NCBI GenBank assembly: GCA_022615525.1
Contig: JAKEGN010000253.1
Coordinates: 1 to 10,528, forward strand
Origin: Woeseiaceae bacterium
GTDB lineage: Bacteria > Pseudomonadota > Gammaproteobacteria > Steroidobacterales > Woeseiaceae
Reading direction: 5' to 3'
Length of the DNA stretch: 10,528 bases
Positions 1 to 7,714 of this stretch are shown in pieces; within the stretch, counting starts at the first letter, position 1; each line of letters opens with the position of its first letter. Made by a program: the position numbers and the translations under genes. The notes beneath the pieces were generated by a model. That model did no database searches. It worked only from the letters and a program-made list of their open reading frames with translations, and had not been told where the DNA came from.

Positions 1-777
1 GGCAAGTACCAGCACGCGGCGATGTTCCCGTTCGTGAACGGCATCGAAGGACGCCAGTTGCCGGTTGCTGGACTGATCTGCAATTTCCCGACCGGCGACG
101 GGGCCATGCAACATGCCCAGGTCGAGACCTTCCTGCACGAATTCGGCCACCTTATTCACTGGCTGTTTGCCGGGCATCACCGCTGGGACAATGTCAGCGG
201 CATCACCACGGAGTGGGACTTTGTCGAGGCGCCGTCACAGATGTTGCAGGAATGGGTCTGGGATTACGACACTATCTCGCGCTTTGCAAAAAACGCCGAG
301 GGCGAGCCGATCCCGCAGGACCTGCTGGAGCGCATGGTGGCCGCGCGCGACTTCGGCCTCGGCATGGGCACGCGCCGGCAGCTGAACTACGCTGCTTTGT
401 CGCTGAACCTCTACAACCGGAATCCGGAAGGCATCGATATCGACGCGATGAGCCAGGACATCGAGCGCGAGTTCACACGCTTCGAGCCGGTCGAGGGCAC
501 ACACTTCTATACGTCGTTCGGCCACCTGAACGGTTACTCCGCCATTTACTACACCTACCAGTGGTCGCTGGCGATCGCGACCGACATGTTCACGCGATTC
601 AAGGAACAGGGGCTGCGCGACGTCGAGGTCGCCAGATCCTACCGGGAAAGCGTGCTGTCGAAGGGCGGTACGCGCCCGGCGGAGACGCTCGTCACCGATT
701 TCCTCGGACGCGACATCAGTTACAAACCGTATGCCGACCGCTTGAGCGGCAAAAAGAAAGTCGAACAGGTCAATTGA
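1..777 (+). CDS. M3 family zinc oligopeptidase (thimet/oligopeptidase A type), C-terminal part
   Basis: This is the C-terminal 258 residues of a zinc metallopeptidase that degrades short peptides. The frame is open from base 1, so the start is off the left edge; family members usually have about 650-720 residues. The zinc site is visible as HEFGHLIH (His46, Glu47, His50 counted from base 1), and the third ligand, Glu76, lies in DFVEAPSQ, the M3 signature. Near the C-terminus is GHLNGYSAIYYTY (His175, Tyr179, Tyr183, Tyr186). It matches the family's substrate-binding His/Tyr loop, with the three tyrosines in the 4- and 3-residue spacing of thimet oligopeptidase. The stop (775-777) is one base before the next gene's ATG, so the two genes are probably co-transcribed and translationally coupled. 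Whether the enzyme is cytoplasmic or exported cannot be seen, because the N-terminus is missing. The family assignment is firm; the substrate is unknown. Confidence 0.95.
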   Translation, partial: GKYQHAAMFPFVNGIEGRQLPVAGLICNFPTGDGAMQHAQVETFLHEFGHLIHWLFAGHHRWDNVSGITTEWDFVEAPSQMLQEWVWDYDTISRFAKNAEGEPIPQDLLERMVAARDFGLGMGTRRQLNYAALSLNLYNRNPEGIDIDAMSQDIEREFTRFEPVEGTHFYTSFGHLNGYSAIYYTYQWSLAIATDMFTRFKEQGLRDVEVARSYRESVLSKGGTRPAETLVTDFLGRDISYKPYADRLSGKKKVEQVN

Positions 778-778
778 C

Positions 779-3055
779 ATGCTGAAACCCGTGATCCGTC
801 TTGCCGCGCTTGCCTGCGGCCTGGTCCTCGCTGCCTGCAGCAGGAACGACAATCCATCCGACGATGCGGAAGGCTCTGCGCAATATCAGGCAGAAATACG
901 CTGGACCAGTTACGGCATCCCGCACGTCAAGGCCGGCGACTGGGGCGGACTGGGTTACGGCTTCGCCTACGCACTCGCGACCGACGGCGTGTGCGTGTAC
1001 GCGAGGGACGTCGCAATGGTCAACGGTGAACTGTCGGCTCACCTCGGCCCCGGCGATGGCAATTTCGAGAGCGACGTTTTTCACCGCGCCATCGTGACGG
1101 ACGAGAAGCTGCGCCATTTCGCCGCCGACCAGACGGAAGACATGGCAGAGTTTTCCGCGGGCTTCGTCTCCGGGTACAACCGTTACCTGGAAGATCATCG
1201 CGGCAAGCTGCCGGCGAGCTGCAACGATGCAAGCTGGGTACGGCCTATCAACGTCGCCGACGTTGCGCGAGTCACGGTCAGCATCGGCACACGCTACGGC
1301 CTCGGCCAGTTCCAGCAGGACATGACGCGCGCCGCACCGCCCGGGACACCGGTGGCGAGCGGCGACACGCGCTTCGACTGGCCACAGGGCATCGGCAGCA
1401 ACGCGATTGCCGTCGGCCGGTCGGCCAGCGAATCGGGCCGCGGGATCCTCCTCGGCAACCCGCATTATCCCTGGCACGGCTCCTCCCGGTTCCACATGAT
1501 CCATACCACCATCCCGGGCGAGCTCGACTCGATGGGCGCCGGCTTGCTGGCAACCAACTTCATCGGCATCGGTTTCAACAAGGACGTCGCCTGGACGCAC
1601 ACGGTATCAACCGCACTACGATTCACCGTCTATGAGCTGGCGCTCAACCCGGACAACCCGATGCAGTATCGCTATGCCGACGGGATGCGTGACATACAGC
1701 CGGTAACGATCGATGTCGCCGTGCGCAACGAGGGCGGCTCGACGCAGTCGCGCCAGCACACGGTTTACATGACGCATTACGGCCCGCTCATTGCCAGCGA
1801 CCAGCTGCCGTGGACCGCGACCAGTGCCTATGCCATCCGCGATGCCGTCATCGACAACACGGCAGGCACCGCGACCTACATGGCACTGAACAAGGCGCGG
1901 TCAGTCGACGACGTCGAAGCCGCCATCAGCCTGCAGGGTGTGTACTGGACCAACACGATTGCCGCCGACCGGCAGGGCAATGCGTTCTACGCAGACATAT
2001 CCGGGACACCGAACGTCGATGAAGTCTTGCTGGACAGGTGCAGCAAGTCCGTCGAGGGCATCCCCTCGTACGTCGTGGTTCTCGATGGCTCGGAGCCTGA
2101 ATGCGAGTGGAAGAGTGACGCGCGCAGCAAGGTACCCGGAACCCTGCCCGCGGAACTCATGCCGCGCATCAAGCGCGACGATTACGTAACGAACTCGAAC
2201 GACAGTTACTGGCTTGCCAATCCGGCCGCGCCGCTCGAGGGCTTTTCTCCCATCATCGGGCCGGAACGAGCGGAACGCTCCCTGCGCACGCGCGCCGGGC
2301 TGACGCTGGTCCGGGAACAACTCGAGAAGGATGGCATACTTTCGCCCGCCGAGATTCAGCAGATGCTCTATAGCCATCGCAATTACGGCGCCGAGCTGTT
2401 GCTCGATGACGTGCTCGAGGTCTGCGACAGTGATGACGGCGCCGATATCGCGCAGAGCTGCGTGGCGCTGTCGAAGTGGGACCGTACAGCGAACGTGGAA
2501 AGCGTTGGCGTACCGGTGTGGATCGAATTCTGGAAAGCGGTGAGCAGCACGGATGGCCTGTACCGCATTCCGTTCGACCCCGCCGATCCGGTCGACACGC
2601 CGCGCGGCATCGCTACTGATAAAGCGGAAGTCAGGGCAGCCGTGCGCGGTGCGCTCGCCAAAGCGCAGACCGTCCTCATCGACGCCGGAATTCCCCTCGA
2701 TGCGCCGTGGGGTCAGGTTCAGTATGCGAAGCGCAATGGCACGAACATTCCGGTCCCCGGCGCCCCGGGATCGTCCGGCATGTTCAGTTACATTATTTCC
2801 CGATTGAGCAAAGGCGAGGGCTACACACCGATCATCACCGGCAACAGTTACATCCAGGTCATATCCTGGGACGACGCGGGAGACCTGCAATCGCAGGGCA
2901 TGCTCACTTACTCGCAGTCACCCGAGCCGGAATCCCCGCATTACTCGGACCTGACCGAGCTGTATTCACGCGGCGAGTGGATCGATTTTCCGTTCAGCGA
3001 GGAAGAGATACTCGCGGATCCGAACCTGAGGACGCTGAGGCTAAGCGGCAATTAG
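779..3055 (+). CDS. Penicillin/acyl-homoserine-lactone acylase family lipoprotein (PvdQ-like Ntn hydrolase)
   Basis: This is a 758-residue N-terminal-nucleophile hydrolase that cleaves amide-linked acyl groups; PvdQ is about the same length. Residues 1-20 form a lipoprotein signal peptide ending in the lipobox LAAC (Cys20), so the protein is expected to be anchored to a membrane. The alpha chain would run from Cys20 to a spacer ending before Gly206-Ser207. Ser207 in GIGSNAIAVG is the expected autocleavage site and beta-chain nucleophile. In beta numbering, His229 is His23 (NPHYPW) and Val276 is Val70 (WTHTV), the same numbers as the PvdQ active-site residues. Asn474 in TNSNDSYW lies within one position of PvdQ Asn269, and the arginine pair at 503-505 lies near PvdQ Arg297. 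The ATG follows the upstream stop after one base with only a weak ribosome site, suggesting coupling to the peptidase. Possible substrates are N-acyl-homoserine lactones, acylated peptides or beta-lactams; the sequence does not decide. The last 62 bp overlap the convergent esterase gene. Confidence 0.92.
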   Translation: MLKPVIRLAALACGLVLAACSRNDNPSDDAEGSAQYQAEIRWTSYGIPHVKAGDWGGLGYGFAYALATDGVCVYARDVAMVNGELSAHLGPGDGNFESDVFHRAIVTDEKLRHFAADQTEDMAEFSAGFVSGYNRYLEDHRGKLPASCNDASWVRPINVADVARVTVSIGTRYGLGQFQQDMTRAAPPGTPVASGDTRFDWPQGIGSNAIAVGRSASESGRGILLGNPHYPWHGSSRFHMIHTTIPGELDSMGAGLLATNFIGIGFNKDVAWTHTVSTALRFTVYELALNPDNPMQYRYADGMRDIQPVTIDVAVRNEGGSTQSRQHTVYMTHYGPLIASDQLPWTATSAYAIRDAVIDNTAGTATYMALNKARSVDDVEAAISLQGVYWTNTIAADRQGNAFYADISGTPNVDEVLLDRCSKSVEGIPSYVVVLDGSEPECEWKSDARSKVPGTLPAELMPRIKRDDYVTNSNDSYWLANPAAPLEGFSPIIGPERAERSLRTRAGLTLVREQLEKDGILSPAEIQQMLYSHRNYGAELLLDDVLEVCDSDDGADIAQSCVALSKWDRTANVESVGVPVWIEFWKAVSSTDGLYRIPFDPADPVDTPRGIATDKAEVRAAVRGALAKAQTVLIDAGIPLDAPWGQVQYAKRNGTNIPVPGAPGSSGMFSYIISRLSKGEGYTPIITGNSYIQVISWDDAGDLQSQGMLTYSQSPEPESPHYSDLTELYSRGEWIDFPFSEEEILADPNLRTLRLSGN

Positions 3056-3890
3056 CGCCCGGCACGTCGGCATCGAACAGCCAGCGGATGCCGTCGCGAA
3101 ATGCGGCAGGCGGGGCGGAGAAATGGCTGTGGCCGGTGAGGTCTGCAGCACAGAGGGGCCAGGGCGGCGGCTCGACGGATGTCCAGTGGCGCATCCACTG
3201 CAAGGCAGGCTCGCGAAATGTTGCATCATCTTCGGACCCGGATGCGACGAAAACGCGCGCATCGACTGACATTTTCGGGTCATTGTGACGTTCGAGAAAA
3301 TAAGGCAGATTCCGGTGCAGTGCCGGATTGCTGGCGATGTAACCCCAGAACAACTGCGGTTCGGTCAGCGCGGCATACAACACGAACTGTCCGCCGATGG
3401 ACTGGCCGAACAGTATCCGGCGATCCTTGCGCGCACGATAGGTCGCTTCGATCAGCGGCAGTACTTCTGCGGTGAGTGCTTGCTGGAACTTTGCGGCTCC
3501 TCCCCAGTGCTCACGCTCGACTGACGGCGCGGTGTAGTCCGTGCTGCGGTTGTTGCCCTGGCGGAAGTCGTCCGTGCCGTAGGAAATTCCGACGATGATC
3601 ATCGAGGGTACTTCATCGCCCGCTTTGAGGTACTTGTAGTAACCCAAAAGCAGCGGATACAGCCAGCCGCCGTCGAGCAGGTAGACGACGGGATAGCTCT
3701 CCGTCGATTCCTCGTAATCCTCCGGAAGGCGCACGAAAAGGTGATAACGCTGTTCTGTAAAAGTTGACTCGACGACGTGGTAGCGCGTATCGCCCAGCGC
3801 CTGAAGGTATTGATACTGCGGTTCCGCCGCGGCATCAGCGGCAACGAGCAGTGCAATAACAAGCGAAGAAAAGCATCGGCGCATTTTCAC
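2994..3890 (-). CDS. Exported alpha/beta-hydrolase, putative esterase (PF00756/IroE-Fes type)
   Basis: This 298-residue protein has a signal peptide of about 22 residues: a basic start (MKMRR), a hydrophobic core and an AxA-type cleavage site (AAA before EPQ). The mature enzyme would be periplasmic or secreted. Serine-hydrolase features are the YLLDGG strand near 70-75, the nucleophile elbow GQSIGG with Ser164, an acidic pair in SGSEDD (Glu220/Asp221) and a C-terminal histidine in GHSHF (His254 or His256). This arrangement is typical of the esterase D/enterochelin-esterase superfamily, which includes siderophore, formylglutathione and carbohydrate esterases. No siderophore genes are nearby, so the substrate is left open. 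The start is either GTG at 3890 or ATG at 3884, two codons later; neither has a clear ribosome site. It lies 28 bp downstream of the small membrane-protein gene and probably shares its transcript. Its 3' end overlaps the acylase gene by 62 bp. Confidence 0.88.
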   Translation of the reverse strand: MKMRRCFSSLVIALLVAADAAAEPQYQYLQALGDTRYHVVESTFTEQRYHLFVRLPEDYEESTESYPVVYLLDGGWLYPLLLGYYKYLKAGDEVPSMIIVGISYGTDDFRQGNNRSTDYTAPSVEREHWGGAAKFQQALTAEVLPLIEATYRARKDRRILFGQSIGGQFVLYAALTEPQLFWGYIASNPALHRNLPYFLERHNDPKMSVDARVFVASGSEDDATFREPALQWMRHWTSVEPPPWPLCAADLTGHSHFSAPPAAFRDGIRWLFDADVPGANCRLASASSGSDPRVSLPR

Positions 3891-3918
3891 TTGGTCTGCA
3901 AATTGGATCGTTGGTTCC

Positions 3919-4281
3919 CTAGTTCACCAGCAAGGCGATCCAGGTCCCGCTGCTCATAAGCGTAAACATGACGGTATGAACGAATTGATGACCGTCGCTT
4001 GCCTTCGGCCCTTCGACGCCGTCGCCGCGCGTGAAGCCGACAATCAGCGCCACGGCCGGGATGACCGCGAGCGGTGCCAGCCAGGCACTGAGTCCGACGT
4101 CACGAAACCGGGCCGCCAGGCTGGTGAGGATAACTGCCGATGACATCGCCACGACAATGCCCGTTGCCATCCAGTTCTGAAAGAGCGGCGACAGCGTAAG
4201 GCCGGACACACCGGCAGCAAGGAACACCCAGAACGGCAATCTCCGCAGGGTGAAAGACTGAAAACGTTTTTGCCTGATCAT
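3919..4281 (-). CDS. Small integral membrane protein, DUF805-like
   Basis: This 120-residue, very hydrophobic protein has four probable membrane segments, at about residues 15-31, 37-57, 66-83 and 100-119. Between segments 2 and 3 it has ARFRDVGLSAW followed by a proline-containing helix (VIPAV). This resembles the RLHDxGxSGWW...IP signature of DUF805 inner-membrane proteins such as E. coli YhaH. The N-terminal basic stretch (RQKRFQSFTLRR before FW) also fits the family's usual start. Function is not established for the family. The ATG is preceded by AGGAG at 12 bases, a slightly long but usable spacing. The gene is the first of a probable two-gene operon with the exported esterase; no functional link between the two is evident. 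The membrane topology is well supported; the DUF805 label is my motif-level judgement and is moderately sure. Confidence 0.7.
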   Translation of the reverse strand: MIRQKRFQSFTLRRLPFWVFLAAGVSGLTLSPLFQNWMATGIVVAMSSAVILTSLAARFRDVGLSAWLAPLAVIPAVALIVGFTRGDGVEGPKASDGHQFVHTVMFTLMSSGTWIALLVN

Positions 4282-4293
4282 GGTTCGACCCTG

Positions 4294-4298
4294 CTCCT
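4294..4298 (-). promoter_or_regulatory. Ribosome binding site of the DUF805-like gene
   Basis: The - strand reads AGGAG here, 12 bases before the ATG at 4281. A second purine-rich stretch (AGGG) lies closer to the start. This supports the chosen start codon. Confidence 0.5.
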
Positions 4299-4561
4299 GC
4301 CTGGACAGACCGGAACAGCTTACGAATGGCGTTGCTCGCCGTATGGTGAATGTCCGTCAGGGTTTTGGCTTTTGACCGCAGCCCGGTTATTTCAGAAACG
4401 GCAACTTGTCCGGGATCCAGTTCGGATGAGGGACAGTTCGGAGGCATGACACGCACCAGATGGCGACGCCCCCAGGCCAAAGCTCTGCCGTCCAAAGGCC
4501 GGCGACTGGAAAAATAGGGTCGATGGTGTAATCTCTACCACCTCGATTGCCACTGTCATTT

Positions 4562-4570
4562 GGGGAGGAA
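4562..4570 (+). promoter_or_regulatory. Strong ribosome binding site of the FAD oxidase gene
   Basis: GGGGAGGAA lies five bases before the ATG at 4576. It is the strongest ribosome site next to a start codon in this window. It fixes the start and suggests efficient translation. Confidence 0.85.
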
Positions 4571-4575
4571 TCGAT

Positions 4576-6063
4576 ATGGATCGTAGAAGTTTTTGTCGTA
4601 CCACGCTCTCCGCGAGCATCGCCGCAGCCCTTCCGATGCTCCCGGGTTGCGAAAAACAGGTACCCGTCGCTGTCAAAGTGGACACCGCGATTCGCGGGAT
4701 TTCCCTGTCCGGTGCCGAACTCGAACTCGAGAAAGCGGCTGTTCGTGAATTAGGTGAGAGCATGACAGGTCCTGTGCTCTTGTCCGGTCATCCGCAATAC
4801 GACAGTGTCCGCAGAGTCTGGAACGGCATGCACGACAAGCGGCCGGCACTGATCGCGCGCTGCATGAACAGCCAGGATGTCAGCAATGCCGTGACTTTCG
4901 CCCAGGAACGCGAATTGCTGACTGCCGTCCGTGGCGGCGGTCACAGCTGGCCGGGCAAATCCGTCTGCGATGACGGCATCATGATCGATCTGTCGCTGCT
5001 GAACGCCGTCAGCGTGGATCCCGAAGTGCGCAGGGCGACAGCCGGCGGTGGCGCATTGCTGTACGGGCTCGATTCAGCAGCACTGACTCATGGACTGATT
5101 ACCACGGCGGGCGTTGTGTCGCACACCGGTGTCGGTGGCTTTACCCTCGGCGGAGGATTCGGGCGGCTGAATCGAAAGTACGGACTCGCCATCGACAATC
5201 TCCGCAGCGCCGAGATAGTGACCGCGGACGGCAAAGTCCGACACATCAGCGACGACAACGAGGCAGACTTGTTCTGGGCCATTCGCGGAGGCGGCGGCAA
5301 TTTCGGCGTCGTCACGGCTTTTGAATATCAGCTGCATCCGTTCAAGCGCAACCTGCTTTCCGGCAACATCGTCTGGCCGGTTGCGCAGGCCCGGGACGTG
5401 CTGGAGTTTTATGCGGAGTGGTATCCTGGCAAGTCCGACGAGCTGTATGTCGGGCCGACCATGGCGACGATGCCGGACGGTACCGGAATCATTCTTATGG
5501 AGGTCGTGTACAACGACGACCCGGTGGCCGGTGAGAAGGAACTGGCGCCATTGAGGAAGATCGGCAAGCCCATGGACGATGGCGTGAAGATGCAGGACTA
5601 CCTCGTCATGCAGACGCAGCAAGACGCGGCTTTTGGTCACGGGGTACGCTCTTACATTAAGAACGGTATGGTCAAAACGATCACGCAGGAACTGATCGAT
5701 GCAATGATCGAATCGTATGTCAACGATCCGCGGTTGGCCCTGTTCACCCACACTGCCGGCGGCGCCGTAAAGAGGGTGGGTGAGATGGATACCGCGTTCC
5801 CGCATCGCAATGCCGAAACGATGATCATTGTCGGCGGAGGCTGGCTGGATCCGGCAGATGACGAGTCGGTGATCGCAATGTCGCGTGAGCGGTACCAGAA
5901 GCTCGAACCGTATACTGGCGGCTACTATGACAACATCGATTTTGATGGCGCGAAAGCGATAAATAACTACGGACCGGTATACGAGCGGCTCAGCCAGATC
6001 AAAGGCGCTTACGACCCGATGAATCTGTTCCGGCTGAACAGTAATATCGCGCCCGCCACCTGA
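4576..6063 (+). CDS. FAD-binding oxidoreductase, berberine-bridge-enzyme (BBE) family, exported
   Basis: This 495-residue flavoprotein belongs to the PCMH/BBE oxidase group, which oxidises alcohols, sugars, amines or polyketides using oxygen or another acceptor. The N-terminus has a twin-arginine-like motif (DRRSFCR), a short hydrophobic stretch and LPGC (Cys25), so it may be a Tat substrate and possibly a lipoprotein. The FAD domain spans about residues 88-255. It contains RGGGHSWPG, where His123 is the expected 8-alpha-histidyl FAD link, then GVGGFTLGGGFGRL (185-198) and WAIRGGGGNFGVVT (234-247). The C-terminal BBE segment is clear, ending in YERLSQIKGAYDPMNLFRLN (469-488). Bicovalent members carry a cysteine just before the GVGG stretch; here the residues are VVSHT, so FAD is probably held by one bond only. 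The gene stands alone with its own ribosome site and a downstream hairpin. The family is firm; the substrate is unknown. Confidence 0.9.
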   Translation: MDRRSFCRTTLSASIAAALPMLPGCEKQVPVAVKVDTAIRGISLSGAELELEKAAVRELGESMTGPVLLSGHPQYDSVRRVWNGMHDKRPALIARCMNSQDVSNAVTFAQERELLTAVRGGGHSWPGKSVCDDGIMIDLSLLNAVSVDPEVRRATAGGGALLYGLDSAALTHGLITTAGVVSHTGVGGFTLGGGFGRLNRKYGLAIDNLRSAEIVTADGKVRHISDDNEADLFWAIRGGGGNFGVVTAFEYQLHPFKRNLLSGNIVWPVAQARDVLEFYAEWYPGKSDELYVGPTMATMPDGTGIILMEVVYNDDPVAGEKELAPLRKIGKPMDDGVKMQDYLVMQTQQDAAFGHGVRSYIKNGMVKTITQELIDAMIESYVNDPRLALFTHTAGGAVKRVGEMDTAFPHRNAETMIIVGGGWLDPADDESVIAMSRERYQKLEPYTGGYYDNIDFDGAKAINNYGPVYERLSQIKGAYDPMNLFRLNSNIAPAT

Positions 6064-6081
6064 CGAGAATACCGACAGGTT

Positions 6082-6115
6082 GCGCCGGGTCCGGTTAATT
6101 TCCCGGACCCGGCGC
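6082..6115. terminator. GC-rich hairpin between convergent genes, probable terminator
   Basis: A perfect 13-bp inverted repeat (GCGCCGGGTCCGG at 6082-6094 and its complement at 6103-6115) encloses an 8-base AT-rich loop. It starts 19 bp after the FAD-oxidase stop and is followed by TTCGTTATT, a weak T-rich tail on the + strand. It lies 51 bp beyond the sulfatase stop on the other strand, so it may end transcription from both sides. The hairpin is certain; the terminator role is inferred. Confidence 0.75.
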
Positions 6116-6166
6116 TTCGTTATTCAACAGCGATACATGCCGGCCGACGCGAAGGCCCGCGCGTCT

Positions 6167-7714
6167 TCACTGCTTGCCGGCGTTTGTGGTTACCGCCTCC
6201 ATCACGTTTTCGAGATTGAAGCTGCCGGGTTTTTGCCGCGGCGGGAATTCGCGGAAGCTCTGCAGCCACTGCCCGACGTAAGCTGCGGCAGGTGCGATCA
6301 TGAACATATGCTCGGCAAACCAGCGTTCGTAATCCATGCCGATGTCGTGGGCGAGTTCGAACGGGTCCATACGCAGGTTGGTGAGCATCGGTGCGCGAAG
6401 TGCAACGAATGGCTCCTGCCACACATGCAGGCCATGGGCTCGCTGAACCAGGAAGGTCGCCTTCCAGTCGCCGTATCGCAGCGCCGCAACGTTACCGTCG
6501 TCGGTCCAGTAAATGAACTCCTTGCGCGGCCATTCGGCCTCGCCCTTCAGCGCAGGCAACAGGTTGTAGCCGTCAATGTGGACCTTGTATCGCGTTTTGT
6601 CGATCCTCACGCCTTTCAGCAAATTGTCTTTTACGGCGGAGTCACCGGCCGCGGCGAGCAAAGTCGGCAGCATATCCTCGTGTGCACCGATGTCGTTGAT
6701 CACGGTCCCGGGTGTGATCACGCCGGGCCATCGAATCACCGTCGGGACCCGGTATCCGCCTTCCCATTGAGTGTTTTTCTCGCCGCGAAACATCGTCGTT
6801 CCGCCGTCCGGCCAGGAAAAGGACTCAGAGCCATTGTCGGTGGAGTACATCACTATTGTGTTGCTGTCGAGACCGAGCTCCTTCAGCTTCGCGAGTACTT
6901 CGCCAACGTGACCATCGTGCTCGACCATGCCGTCTGCGTATATGCCCAGCCCGGTCTTGCCGACGGACTCCTCTTTGAGATGCGTAAAGATGTGCATGCG
7001 CGTGGAATTCCACCACAGGAAAAACGGTTTGTTCGCCTGGCTGGCACGCTCCATGAAGTCGAGCGCCTTCGCGGTGACCTCCCCATCGATCGTCTCCATG
7101 CGTTTCTTTGTCAGCGGGCCGGTGTCGGTGATGCGGCCGTCCGCGAAACTGTGGATGACGCCGCGCGGACCGAATTTCGCCTTGAATTCCGGGTTCTTCG
7201 GATAGTCTGGGTGTTCCGGCTCCTCTTCCGCATTCAGGTGGTAGAGATTGCCGAAAAACTCGTCAAAGCCGTGCGCCGTCGGCAGCATCTCGTCGCGGTC
7301 ACCCAGGTGATTCTTGCCGAATTGCCCGGTCATGTAGCCCTGCGCCCTGAGCAGAGTGGCTATGGTCGGGTCCTCCTTCTTCATGCCTTCCGGCGCGCCC
7401 GGCAGGCCGACCTTGGTGAGGCCGGTGCGTATCGGGGACTGCCCGGTGATGAATGCCGCACGACCGGCGGTGCAGCTCTGCTGTCCGTACCAGTCGGTAA
7501 ATACAGCACCGTCTTTAGCAATGCTGTCAATGTTCGGCGTCCGGTAACCCATCATGCCCATGTTGTAGGCGCTTACATTGAACTGGCCGATGTCGTCGCC
7601 CCAGATGACCAGGATATTCGGCTTTGCGGTTTGTGCATTTGCTATGCCCGCGAACTGTGCGGCGGCAGCAGTAATAAGGATGCCCCGTACAATGGCACTG
7701 AATAGTCGCCTCAT
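6167..7714 (-). CDS. Exported sulfatase (arylsulfatase-type, formylglycine-dependent)
   Basis: This 515-residue sulfatase has a signal peptide ending near ANA|QTA (about residue 27), so it is periplasmic or secreted. It hydrolyses sulfate esters. The visible catalytic elements follow type I sulfatase order. Metal-binding Asp40-Asp41 lie in WGDDIGQ. The formylglycine motif is CTAGR with Cys81 and Arg85. QFGKNHLGD contains Lys134 and His136; His241 lies in TRMHIF. The second metal pair is Asp293-Asn294 in STDNGSE, with Lys313 in GEKNTQWEGG. No residue of the set is missing. Cys81 must be converted to formylglycine by a maturase not encoded here; the alanine in place of proline in the motif is an accepted variant. 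The ATG is preceded by a weak GAGAG. The AraC-family gene lies 121 bp upstream in the same direction. The sulfated substrate (for example algal polysaccharide, aryl sulfate or steroid sulfate) is not determinable from sequence alone. Confidence 0.94.
   Translation of the reverse strand: MRRLFSAIVRGILITAAAAQFAGIANAQTAKPNILVIWGDDIGQFNVSAYNMGMMGYRTPNIDSIAKDGAVFTDWYGQQSCTAGRAAFITGQSPIRTGLTKVGLPGAPEGMKKEDPTIATLLRAQGYMTGQFGKNHLGDRDEMLPTAHGFDEFFGNLYHLNAEEEPEHPDYPKNPEFKAKFGPRGVIHSFADGRITDTGPLTKKRMETIDGEVTAKALDFMERASQANKPFFLWWNSTRMHIFTHLKEESVGKTGLGIYADGMVEHDGHVGEVLAKLKELGLDSNTIVMYSTDNGSESFSWPDGGTTMFRGEKNTQWEGGYRVPTVIRWPGVITPGTVINDIGAHEDMLPTLLAAAGDSAVKDNLLKGVRIDKTRYKVHIDGYNLLPALKGEAEWPRKEFIYWTDDGNVAALRYGDWKATFLVQRAHGLHVWQEPFVALRAPMLTNLRMDPFELAHDIGMDYERWFAEHMFMIAPAAAYVGQWLQSFREFPPRQKPGSFNLENVMEAVTTNAGKQ

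Larger units (their letters stand above)
4282..4575. other. Divergent intergenic region with a 9-bp direct repeat
   Basis: This 294-bp gap separates the divergent DUF805-like and FAD-oxidase genes and must hold promoters for both. I find no convincing sigma-70 promoter on either strand; the best + strand pair (CTGGAA at 4506, TAATCT at 4529, 17-bp spacer) matches the consensus poorly. The 9-mer CAGTTCGGA occurs twice, at 4418-4426 and 4434-4442, with starts 16 bp apart, and could be half of an operator. Short open frames here lack ribosome sites and family features, so I call no gene. Confidence 0.4.

Noticed and set aside
1901..2890. A 329-codon open frame on the - strand inside the acylase gene
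   Set aside because: No domain or ribosome site is visible, and its composition is that of a shadow of the well-supported acylase frame.
1..3055. A quorum-quenching or siderophore (pyoverdine) cluster
   Set aside because: Apart from the PvdQ-like acylase and a generic esterase there are no synthetase, transporter, receptor or LuxI/LuxR genes, so the context does not support either.
4100..4495. A 131-codon - strand frame overlapping the DUF805-like gene
   Set aside because: It overlaps a hydrophobic, well-patterned membrane protein in another frame and shows no protein-like features of its own.
4392..4763. A - strand frame of 123 codons across the FAD-oxidase start
   Set aside because: Composition is low-complexity Ser/Ala, it covers the FAD oxidase's ribosome site and leader, and no ribosome site precedes it.
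6080..7705. A 541-codon open frame on the + strand opposite the sulfatase
   Set aside because: It mirrors the sulfatase codon by codon on the complementary strand, has no family motif, and starts inside the terminator hairpin. Long antisense frames are common in GC-rich genes with strong codon bias.
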